Assembly (NCBI GenBank): GCA_041749075.1
Contig: JBGTBY010000018.1
Location: 62,001 to 126,000, forward strand
Source: CAMTWZ01 sp041749075
GTDB taxonomy: Bacteria; Bacteroidota; Rhodothermia; Balneolales; HLUCCA01
Direction: 5' to 3'
DNA length: 64,000 nt
Positions 47,267 through 55,052 of the stretch are shown here, in pieces. The first letter of the stretch is position 1; each line of letters opens with the position of its first letter. A program made the position numbers and the translations under genes. A model generated the notes under the pieces. It searched no databases and was not told the origin of the DNA. It saw only the letters and a program-made list of their open reading frames with translations.

Positions 47267-49990
47267 ATGAATTTGAAGTCGTTTCAACTCTTCTTGGTTT
47301 TGATACTATGCGTCGGCGTCACCCAGGTTTTCGCCCAGGGATCCCTGCACGGTAACGTAACCGATGCCTCCACCAGCGAGATGCTGTCTGGAACCAACAT
47401 CCTGCTTTCCAGCTCGGATGGGTCGATCTCCAGGGGTGCCAACTCCGGCCTGGATGGTCATTTCACGTTCTCCAACCTGCCTGCTGGCACATACTCCGCC
47501 CGCATCAGCTATGTGGGATACAATGACCGGACCATCACCGGAATAACGATCCAAAACGGTCAAACCACGACACTGGATATTCAATTGACGCCAGGTGTGA
47601 GTCTGAACCCTGTAGTCATCTCCGCATCCAAAGCGCAGGAGAAAGTGACGGAAGCTCCGGCATCCATTCAAGTGGTCACATCCCGCGATATCCGCAACGT
47701 GTCTACCGCCACCTCCACGGATTATGTGAAAGGTCTGACTGCGGTTGACGTCGCACAACAAGGTGTGGCTTCGCAGACGGTTGTTACCCGCGGCTTCAAC
47801 AACATCTTCTCGGGTTCGTTGCTGGTTCTTACCGATAACCGAATCACATCCATTCCCTCATTGCGTGCCAATGCCTTGCACTTCATCCCTCAGACCAACG
47901 ACGACATCGAGTCGATCGAATTGGTCTTAGGACCCGGTGCCGCGCTTTATGGTCCGAACACCAATTCCGGTGTGATGCATATGCTCACCAAATCACCTTT
48001 GACCTCTGCCGGAACCACTGTGAGTGTGTTCGGCGGCAACCAAGGATTCATGAAAGGTCAATTCCGGACCGCTCATGCATTCAGCGACCGTTTGGGAATC
48101 AAGATTTCAGGTCAATACCTGCAAGCTCGAGAGTTCGAATTGGATGAGTCCAATTCCTATCGCCAAGCGGAACTCGATGCCCGTTCCGCCTACCTGGCAA
48201 TCCCGGGAAACAGCCCATTGGACGAAAAAGGACGTCGTATCGGTGTTCGTGATTATGACATCAAGAAAATCGGATTCGACGGACGTTTGGACTACCGCAT
48301 GAGCGATGACCTGACCTTGATTCTGAATTCGGGCTTCAACCAGTCGAACAACATCGACTTGACGGGTCTCGGTGCTGGTCAAGCCGTGGATTGGACTTAC
48401 TCCTACTATCAAGGCCGTGTATTGTGGCGCAATTTCTTCATCCAAGCGTTCCTGAATGCGTCGAACTCCGGCGACACCTACATCATTCCTACGGGGAATG
48501 CCATCGTGGACAAATCCACACTGTTAGTGGGTCAGATTCAACATTCTGCGGATTGGAACAAGTTCAATTTCGTTTATGGCTTGGATTACATCCAGACAAA
48601 TCCGGAAACCGATGGAACGGTAAACGGCCAGTATGAGGAAGTAGACAACTATCGGGAATTCGGCGGATATCTTCAGGCGAAATACCGTCTTACCGACAAC
48701 TTGGATCTTCTTGCATCCTTCCGTGTCGACCAACACTCCGAATTGAACAATCCGGTGTTCTCGCCACGTGCGGCCATCGTATATCGTCCAATTCAGAACC
48801 ACAACTTCCGCTTGACCTACAACCGCTCGTTCAGCACACCAAGTTCGAACAATTTGTTCTTGGATCTGGAAGCGGCACGTATTCCGATTGGATCGTTCTA
48901 CACACTCGGTGTCCGCGCAATGGGTGTTCCCAAGAATGGATTCACATTCGCACGTGATGCGAATGGCAAACCGGTCTGGGTATCCAACTTCGCACCAGCT
49001 GCTGGTCAGCTGAACTTTGGCACGAACGATCCAGTGGCTTGGGGCATCATCCGCAACCTGATCGCTGGAGCCACAGGCAGCCCCGCACTCGGTGCCAACG
49101 CACCCGTGCCAAGTACCATCGGTATGACCGTCGACTTCAACATGCGCCGTCTGAACACCGGCACTGGTTCGTTTGATCCTGTATCGGATGTGAACAACAT
49201 CGCGGGAATTGAACCAACGATTTACAACACCTTCGAAGTCGGCTACAAAGGCATCATCAATAACAAATTGCTGTTGAGTGCGGATGTGTACTTCACCAAG
49301 GCAGAAAACTTCGTGGGCCCTCTGGTCGTGGAAACCCCGAACGTCTTTATTAACCGTGTCGAGTTCATCAACTATCTGACGGCCTACTTCACCGCAGCTG
49401 GCGTACCGAACCCAGGTCCGACAGCAACCGCCGTAGGCACGGGTCTTTCCGGTCTACCACTCGGTGTTGTGACTCCACAAGAGGCATTCAACCGCGATGC
49501 CGTGATGTTGACCTACCGGAACTTCGGTGAAATCGATTACTTCGGTGTCGATCTCGGATTCGAATACCTGGTGAACACCCAATTCCGCCTCATGGGTAAC
49601 TACTCCTTCGTGAGCGAAGACAAATGGCTCGGGTTGGATGGCAACCCGGATCTGAACCTGATCCTGAACGCACCGACCCAGAAATTCATGCTTGGCGTAG
49701 GCTACGACAACCGTGAATTGGGCTTGGATGCGGGACTCAAATTCCGCTATGTGTCTGGCTTCCCGATCGAGTCTGGAATCTACACCACCTTGAATTCGAA
49801 CACAGGGAACTACGACAACATCGACTCCTATTTCAATGTGGACTTGAACGTGGGTTACGACATCCGTCAAATTAATGGTCTGCGCTTGTCCGCATCGGTC
49901 AACAACCTGACGAACAACGCAAAACCACAATTCGCCGGAACGCCTGACATCGGCCTCTTCGCGATCGGCGGGTTGACGTACTCGTTCTGA
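47267..49990 (+). CDS. TonB-dependent receptor
   Basis: A complete 907-residue outer-membrane receptor. The signal peptide is MNLKSFQLFLVLILCVGVTQVFAQ. A carboxypeptidase-regulatory-like domain covers about 25-110 (GSLHGNVTDASTSEMLSGTNILL ... GTYSARISYVGY). The plug begins at about 115 (VVISASKAQEKVTEAPASIQVVTSRDIRN...) with VVTRGFNNIFSGSLLVLTDNR and GPGAALYGPNTNSGVMHMLTKSP. The barrel ends in FAIGGLTYSF. The plug style resembles siderophore or vitamin receptors more than SusC. No partner lipoprotein lies nearby. The start at 47267 is placed at the signal peptide. Confidence 0.93.
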   Translation: MNLKSFQLFLVLILCVGVTQVFAQGSLHGNVTDASTSEMLSGTNILLSSSDGSISRGANSGLDGHFTFSNLPAGTYSARISYVGYNDRTITGITIQNGQTTTLDIQLTPGVSLNPVVISASKAQEKVTEAPASIQVVTSRDIRNVSTATSTDYVKGLTAVDVAQQGVASQTVVTRGFNNIFSGSLLVLTDNRITSIPSLRANALHFIPQTNDDIESIELVLGPGAALYGPNTNSGVMHMLTKSPLTSAGTTVSVFGGNQGFMKGQFRTAHAFSDRLGIKISGQYLQAREFELDESNSYRQAELDARSAYLAIPGNSPLDEKGRRIGVRDYDIKKIGFDGRLDYRMSDDLTLILNSGFNQSNNIDLTGLGAGQAVDWTYSYYQGRVLWRNFFIQAFLNASNSGDTYIIPTGNAIVDKSTLLVGQIQHSADWNKFNFVYGLDYIQTNPETDGTVNGQYEEVDNYREFGGYLQAKYRLTDNLDLLASFRVDQHSELNNPVFSPRAAIVYRPIQNHNFRLTYNRSFSTPSSNNLFLDLEAARIPIGSFYTLGVRAMGVPKNGFTFARDANGKPVWVSNFAPAAGQLNFGTNDPVAWGIIRNLIAGATGSPALGANAPVPSTIGMTVDFNMRRLNTGTGSFDPVSDVNNIAGIEPTIYNTFEVGYKGIINNKLLLSADVYFTKAENFVGPLVVETPNVFINRVEFINYLTAYFTAAGVPNPGPTATAVGTGLSGLPLGVVTPQEAFNRDAVMLTYRNFGEIDYFGVDLGFEYLVNTQFRLMGNYSFVSEDKWLGLDGNPDLNLILNAPTQKFMLGVGYDNRELGLDAGLKFRYVSGFPIESGIYTTLNSNTGNYDNIDSYFNVDLNVGYDIRQINGLRLSASVNNLTNNAKPQFAGTPDIGLFAIGGLTYSF

Positions 49991-49995
49991 TCTAT

Positions 49996-50022
49996 GGGCG
50001 CATCAATGATGCGCCCCTTTTT
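49996..50022 (+). terminator. Terminator after the TonB receptor
   Basis: GGGCGCATCA-A-TGATGCGCCC, a perfect 10-base stem with a 1-base centre, followed by C and six T. It begins six bases after the stop codon. Confidence 0.85.
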
Positions 50023-50030
50023 TCTCTTTC

Positions 50031-50087
50031 GGGCGCATGGGTCGGGCGCATCAATGATGCGCCCATGCCAATGCGCCCCTTTTTTTA
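50031..50087 (+). terminator. Second, nested terminator-like hairpin
   Basis: The same 21-base palindrome recurs at 50044-50064. It is enclosed by outer arms GGGCGCAT (50031-50038) and ATGCGCCC (50071-50078) and followed by seven T. It ends about five bases before the pyrF -7 element. Confidence 0.75.
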
Positions 50088-50091
50088 TGCG

Positions 50092-50099
50092 TATTTTCG
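50092..50099 (+). promoter_or_regulatory. -7 element TATTTTCG before pyrF
   Basis: TAnnTT match ending three bases before ATG 50103, wedged between the double terminator and the gene. Confidence 0.45.
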
Positions 50100-50102
50100 G
50101 GC

Positions 50103-50882
50103 ATGACGTTTATTGACAAACTTTCGGCGACGGTCCGAGCCCAACGCTCGGTCTTGTGTGTGGGCTTAGATCCATCCCCCGCGCGTCTCACAACCTCCGT
50201 TGAAAACCATTGCCGACGCGTCATCGATGCCACCCTTCCCTATGCCGTGGCTTACAAACCGAATCTTGCGTTCTTTGAAGCCCTCGGGCCCGACGGCTGG
50301 TCCATCCTCGAACGCGTGATTGGCCACATCCCGTCCGATCGCATCATCATCGCCGATGCCAAACGCGGCGATATCGGCACCACCGCCGAGCACTACGCCC
50401 GAGCCTTTTTCGACGAACTCAACGTTGATGCCATTACCCTGAACCCGCTGATGGGCTTCGAAACCTTGCTTCCGTTCTTGAACGATCCCACCAAGGCGGC
50501 GTTCGTACTCACCCTCACCTCCAATCCCGGCGCCGCGGACTTTTTCCTACAGCCCTTCGCCGGTGAATCGACCCTGGCCGAACACATCGCCGCACGGTTG
50601 GGCGCCATGGACACGCCCGGTCATATCGGTATGGTGATCGGCGCCACACATCCGGCGATGATTGCGAGCGTGGTGGCCAGGCACCCGCACGGAACGTTGC
50701 TCATCCCTGGCGTGGGTACGCAAGGCGGATCGATCTCGGAGTTACGCGTCGCACTCGCCGCACACCAAGGCATTCCGCTCGTGAACGTGACACGCGATAT
50801 CTTATATGCCACGGACCCGGCAGGCCGGGCGTCGTACTATCATCAGGAATTGGCAGCGATATCGGAGCGTCACTATGGCTGA
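50103..50882 (+). CDS. pyrF: Orotidine 5'-phosphate decarboxylase (type 2)
   Basis: A 259-residue TIM-barrel enzyme making UMP. SVLCVGLDPSP near the start and AYKPNLAFFEALGPDGW lead to the active-site DAKRGDIG with Lys87 between Asp85 and Asp90. This is the subfamily with DAKRGDI rather than the D.K..DIP form. LIPGVGTQGGS binds phosphate. The rnhA gene starts eight bases before its stop, so the two are coupled. Confidence 0.95.
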   Translation: MTFIDKLSATVRAQRSVLCVGLDPSPARLTTSVENHCRRVIDATLPYAVAYKPNLAFFEALGPDGWSILERVIGHIPSDRIIIADAKRGDIGTTAEHYARAFFDELNVDAITLNPLMGFETLLPFLNDPTKAAFVLTLTSNPGAADFFLQPFAGESTLAEHIAARLGAMDTPGHIGMVIGATHPAMIASVVARHPHGTLLIPGVGTQGGSISELRVALAAHQGIPLVNVTRDILYATDPAGRASYYHQELAAISERHYG

Positions 50883-51342
50883 GCGTCGGGCGGATGTGGT
50901 GATGTATACGGACGGCGCGTGTAGCGGGAATCCGGGTCCAGGCGGCTGGGGCGTAATCCTGATCTGGAACAGCGTCGAAAAAGAACTCAAAGGCGGCGAG
51001 CCCGATACCACCAACAACCGGATGGAAATGCGCGCCGTGATCGAAGGACTCAACGCCCTCAAAAAACCCTGCAATGTGACCATTTGCAGCGATAGCGCCC
51101 TCATCATCGACGCTTTCACCAAAGGATGGATCGATAACTGGATCAAGCGTGGCTGGCGCAAAGCCGATAAAGATCCGGTCGAGAACAAAGATTTATGGAT
51201 GGAGATGATGAATGCGATGTTGTCTCATCGCGTCACATGGAAAAAAGTGAAAGGCCATTCCACCGATGAGCTCAATAACCGTGTGGATAAATTGGCGGTG
51301 AGTGCCGTGTACGGTAGACCAAAGCCCGCGGGCAACGAATAA
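50875..51342 (+). CDS. rnhA: Ribonuclease HI
   Basis: A 155-residue RNase H removing RNA from RNA-DNA hybrids. The four catalytic acids are Asp13 (YTDGACSGNPGPGGWG), Glu51 (NNRMEMRAVIEGL), Asp73 (CSDSALIIDAF) and Asp138 (NNRVDKLA). KGWIDNWIKRGWRKADKDPVENKDLW is the basic protrusion and GHSTDELNN carries the His loop. The start at 50875 overlaps pyrF by eight bases. Confidence 0.96.
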   Translation: MAERRADVVMYTDGACSGNPGPGGWGVILIWNSVEKELKGGEPDTTNNRMEMRAVIEGLNALKKPCNVTICSDSALIIDAFTKGWIDNWIKRGWRKADKDPVENKDLWMEMMNAMLSHRVTWKKVKGHSTDELNNRVDKLAVSAVYGRPKPAGNE

Positions 51343-51358
51343 CTCAGAACAGATCATT

Positions 51359-52012
51359 ATGAAACACCTCATCCTCGTTTCCCTAGTTCTCATATCGGCA
51401 TCGACAATAAGTGCACAAACACTTCATTTTCAAGGCGGAGCCAGTTCGGCGAATATGCGTGCGAAAGACCAAGAATCGTTTTTCGCTCTTTACGGATTCA
51501 CTTATGGCGCACTTGCCACCTTTCCCGTGACCGATTATCTGGCATTTCAAACCGGAGTGCAGAAAACCACCAAAGGAGCTCGCATTCGATACGCCACGAT
51601 CAGAGGCGGTTGGGCGGAACCTGTCAAGATTCGCGGCTATTCTCGATTGCATCAAGTTGAGATGCCGTTTCGAATCCTCTTGGGTGATTTGAACGACGGC
51701 ACACGTCCGCATGCCATCATCGGTACATATGCCGGTATCGGCATCCAAGGATCTACCTCCATTTCCGAAGTAGGGATCTTTGAAACGACAAAAAACACGC
51801 AAGATCTGCGGATCGGATCGGACGAAGACGACCATATGCAGAAATTCGATTACGGTTGGACTCTCGGTTCCGGTTGGAATTTTCCACGTTTTCACATCCA
51901 ACTAACCTATTCGAGAGGGATGGTGGAGCATTATCCACCCAGCAGTCTCGTAAAATCCACCCACCGGGTATGGGCAATCGGCATCGGCTATCGCTTGTGG
52001 GAAAGAAAGTAG
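51359..52012 (+). CDS. Small outer-membrane beta-barrel protein (PorT-like)
   Basis: A 217-residue protein with a signal peptide (MKHLILVSLVLISASTISAQ) and about eight to ten amphipathic strands. It ends in the aromatic strand RVWAIGIGYRLW. The pattern GGASSANMRAKDQESFFALYGFTYGALATFPVTDYLAFQTGVQ is that of the OmpA/PorT-like barrel family common in Bacteroidota. Function unknown. It follows rnhA by 16 bases and may share its transcript. It is convergent with the CotH gene, two bases apart. Confidence 0.78.
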   Translation: MKHLILVSLVLISASTISAQTLHFQGGASSANMRAKDQESFFALYGFTYGALATFPVTDYLAFQTGVQKTTKGARIRYATIRGGWAEPVKIRGYSRLHQVEMPFRILLGDLNDGTRPHAIIGTYAGIGIQGSTSISEVGIFETTKNTQDLRIGSDEDDHMQKFDYGWTLGSGWNFPRFHIQLTYSRGMVEHYPPSSLVKSTHRVWAIGIGYRLWERK

Positions 52013-52014
52013 GC

Positions 52015-54963
52015 CTACTTCACCAGAACCATCTTTCTCGTCTGAACCTGCCCGCCCGATTCTAGACGATACACATATACACCTGAGGCGAGGTTCGACG
52101 CATCGAAACTCACACTGTGCCGGCCCGCATCCTGTACGCCATCCACAAGTATAGCTACCCGCCTTCCCAAAGTATCATAAACGGTTAAAAGGGTCGGGCC
52201 GATTTCTGATTTCCGATACCCGATTTCCGTCTTCGGATTAAACGGATTCGGCACATTTTGCTCCAGCTCGAAACGATGCGGCGATTCATGTCCTTCCCCT
52301 TCAATGCCGACCGTGATTTGCTTTGCCTCCAGACTCACATTGTTGAACGTGACTCGATTCCCTAAATCATCATTCATCCGATCTCCATCGAACCGGATAC
52401 GGATCTTGAAATCGGGGTTGTCATCCACCTCGTCAATGAAGCTGAAATCGACGTCGATGCGTTGATACACCTCGCTCAGTGCGAAGACGGACTTGTTCAA
52501 GCCGGATGTGATCCAGATCGGCGTGCCGGATGTCACCGAATAATCGATGATGAGTCGGTCCGCCGCGCCTTCATCCATCACGGCGAAGGCGAATCGAACG
52601 CCGTTAGAGCCTGACGTCGGCAGATGGACGATGAGCTCGGTTTCGCCCGCATCCCCACGAAACGGTTGTTTGATCTGCACCCCACGCATCGCTCCGGCCA
52701 CGAAGGCGCTTCCTGCCATCGCATCGGATGAATAATTCACAGACGTCGGCGAATTCCGTCGTTCCATCGACGCTTTGCGCCAGTTGGGATGGGTGCCCGT
52801 GAAGGGGTAACCAGCCAATGCCGATTTGAACTCGATGTATGCGTTAGAACTGGCGGGAAATGTGGCATCGAGGCGCATCAACGGCTCATCATTCGGGACC
52901 GAGGTTCCGAAATGCCAAAATCGGTGGATTTGGAACGGAGTGATTTCCGGCGGTGTGCCCATTTGCGAATCCATCCAGCTCATGCGGGTCATGAGCCAAT
53001 TCCGCATCCAGGTCACTTCCGAATCATAGGTCGGACCCACATACCAATTCGGCCAGACTTTTACACCCAGTATCGGCCATTTCTGATAATGACGAACCTG
53101 CGCCTCCGCCAATGCTTGCGCATTACTGGAGATCATGCCGTTGATCGCTTCCGGCGAAAACACTCCTCGTCGCAATTCCCACCAGCGATACCTCATTTTT
53201 TGAACAAAATCGGGATCGGTTAGCAGACGTGAATACCAATTCCGGATGCCGCAATCCGGATAACATCCATTCTGAAGGTCGATGTGATACCAGCCGTACG
53301 GCGACCATCCATTGACATAATCCGCGTTTCCAGAGCTGATGTTGAAATCCCAAACCGGGCCCATCACCAATTTTCCACCGCGGTCTTTATGCAAAAACGT
53401 GCTCAAGCGATACCCATCGATTTCCTTCAGGTATTCGGTAATCAAAAAATGATCGATGAAAGAATCCGGTTCGATATAGGCCGCATATCCGGCGCCCGGA
53501 TCCCGATAATTGGACCCATACAACGCGTTTTCGAACTGATTCACGTAATTGCGGATGTAATTCTTTTGGGATGTCGTCAGCTCAGCTTCGCTGGGTCGGT
53601 AATAGGCCATCTGATGATTGCTGACGGGCCTGAACCCACTTTCACCTTCGTTGAGACGGTCTTTTCGGATGATGTAGCCACCGGTGATGTCCGGCTCGGA
53701 GGTGTCATTCGGGGTCAGTTGTGTGATGTCCACACGATGTTCGCCCCACTTCACCCGTTCCACAAGAACATACACGCCGGCGTAATGGGTTTGGCTGACC
53801 GAGCCCGTGCCTGAATGCAGAAACAATTCCACATAACGGGTTCGTGGCGCCCATCGACCCATGTTTTCAGACAGTTGATAGGCCAACACATTCCGCATCA
53901 GGGTTTTTTCGCCATAAGGCGCATACAAGATCCAATTGTGATCGACTGGCATCCCCAATAAGTCCTCATCGCGGTTGCCATTCCATTCGGTGCGAAGCTC
54001 CACGCCGTACATTTTCTGAGGAAAGGTTTGGGAACTGGATCCACGGATGTCGGCGTCGACACGGGTGTGGAGGGTGGTGGGTCCGGCCAGCCGTGCCCGA
54101 CCATCCGCCTCGCGATCGATCAGAATCATGCTCGCTGGCGTTTTGTCGCCACCTGTGATCGGAAGATTGTGCTGCATCAACACCACGATCGGCAGATTCG
54201 AACTCCAATTCGGGATGGTGGAGCTGACTCGAGCATAGGTATGCGTCACCACGGCGCTTTGCAAATCGTTTCCGCGCGTGGCGATTGCTCGGATGCGCTG
54301 GCTCGATGTGAATGAAATCGGATTCGAGTATAGAGTCGACATTCCTGGACGTGGAATCGTGCCATCCGTGGTGTAATGAATCTGCGCACCGGGCTCGGCC
54401 GATAAAGTGAGCGTCACATTCGTGAGGTACATGCCGCCTTCGCGGGAAAACGCGGGAGGTGCCACCAAACTCTCGTATGATGTCGTGGTATTCGCCACGC
54501 CAGGCGTGGGCTGCGCGAAATATCCAAATCCCGATGCCGTACGTCCGAAGGAAATTCCGGTATACAGGGATGTTGCGGGAAGGATGTCGGCGCGGGTTCC
54601 GTTCGGCGCTGTGAGCACCACTGGCTCGCCCTCAGCGGACAAGCTGAAATTCGTGTGCAGATTTCGCGACGCATCGCGACGGTCTTTGCCCGAAGCGAAC
54701 ACGATCAAATAGGCGCCTGGTGCGAGCGATACATCCGGAAACACCCATTTGAAGGGTGAAATCGGGTTATCGGAAAGGCCAAATCCCGTTAAATCGATGG
54801 GGGATGCGGATGGATTATGCAACTCGATCCAGTCCGGATACTGCGCGTCTTCATCAGCAACGGTACTCAGATTCGAGGATTGGATTTCGTTAAGCTGTTG
54901 AGCGGCAATCGGACGAGCGGAAAAAACAGCAATTACGCTCAAAAAGTAGATGATTCGGAACAT
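52015..54963 (-). CDS. Secreted CotH-family protein with lamin-tail domain and type IX sorting signal
   Basis: A 982-residue exported protein. After the signal peptide (MFRIIYFLSVIAVFSARPIAAQ) there are a lamin-tail domain (about 23-150; LNEIQSSN...PDWIELHNPSASPIDLTGFGLSD), a chitobiase-like C-terminal domain (about 170-245; IHYTTDGTIPRPGMSTLYSNPI) and a CotH kinase-like domain (about 255-610; DIRGSSSQTFPQKMYGVELR ... GVYVLVERVKWGEHRVDI ... GPVWDFNISSGNADY). A jelly-roll-like region follows. The last 85 residues are a type A T9SS sorting domain (VPNPFNP...LTVYDTLGRRVAILVDG...GVYVYRLESGG). A TAGATTTC box ends three bases before the ATG. Confidence 0.9.
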   Translation of the reverse strand: MFRIIYFLSVIAVFSARPIAAQQLNEIQSSNLSTVADEDAQYPDWIELHNPSASPIDLTGFGLSDNPISPFKWVFPDVSLAPGAYLIVFASGKDRRDASRNLHTNFSLSAEGEPVVLTAPNGTRADILPATSLYTGISFGRTASGFGYFAQPTPGVANTTTSYESLVAPPAFSREGGMYLTNVTLTLSAEPGAQIHYTTDGTIPRPGMSTLYSNPISFTSSQRIRAIATRGNDLQSAVVTHTYARVSSTIPNWSSNLPIVVLMQHNLPITGGDKTPASMILIDREADGRARLAGPTTLHTRVDADIRGSSSQTFPQKMYGVELRTEWNGNRDEDLLGMPVDHNWILYAPYGEKTLMRNVLAYQLSENMGRWAPRTRYVELFLHSGTGSVSQTHYAGVYVLVERVKWGEHRVDITQLTPNDTSEPDITGGYIIRKDRLNEGESGFRPVSNHQMAYYRPSEAELTTSQKNYIRNYVNQFENALYGSNYRDPGAGYAAYIEPDSFIDHFLITEYLKEIDGYRLSTFLHKDRGGKLVMGPVWDFNISSGNADYVNGWSPYGWYHIDLQNGCYPDCGIRNWYSRLLTDPDFVQKMRYRWWELRRGVFSPEAINGMISSNAQALAEAQVRHYQKWPILGVKVWPNWYVGPTYDSEVTWMRNWLMTRMSWMDSQMGTPPEITPFQIHRFWHFGTSVPNDEPLMRLDATFPASSNAYIEFKSALAGYPFTGTHPNWRKASMERRNSPTSVNYSSDAMAGSAFVAGAMRGVQIKQPFRGDAGETELIVHLPTSGSNGVRFAFAVMDEGAADRLIIDYSVTSGTPIWITSGLNKSVFALSEVYQRIDVDFSFIDEVDDNPDFKIRIRFDGDRMNDDLGNRVTFNNVSLEAKQITVGIEGEGHESPHRFELEQNVPNPFNPKTEIGYRKSEIGPTLLTVYDTLGRRVAILVDGVQDAGRHSVSFDASNLASGVYVYRLESGGQVQTRKMVLVK
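52201..52228. repeat. Heptamer tract inside the T9SS domain coding sequence
   Basis: Four consecutive 7-mers GATTTCT, GATTTCC, GATACCC, GATTTCC on the plus strand, within the CotH gene. A 15-base word CCGATTTCTGATTTC here is shared with the intergenic tract at 22473-22487. It encodes the variable linker after NPFNP in the sorting domain. Confidence 0.7.
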
Positions 54964-54966
54964 CCC

Positions 54967-54974
54967 GAAATCTA
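54967..54974 (-). promoter_or_regulatory. -7 element TAGATTTC before the CotH gene
   Basis: TAnnTTT match on the minus strand, followed by GGG and then ATG 54963. Confidence 0.45.
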
Positions 54975-55052
54975 CGCAATTACACCCACTGCAACGGGCA
55001 ATTTGTCTAGTCAACTTGCTCATGCTACCTTGTATTCCACAACCGCACCCTT

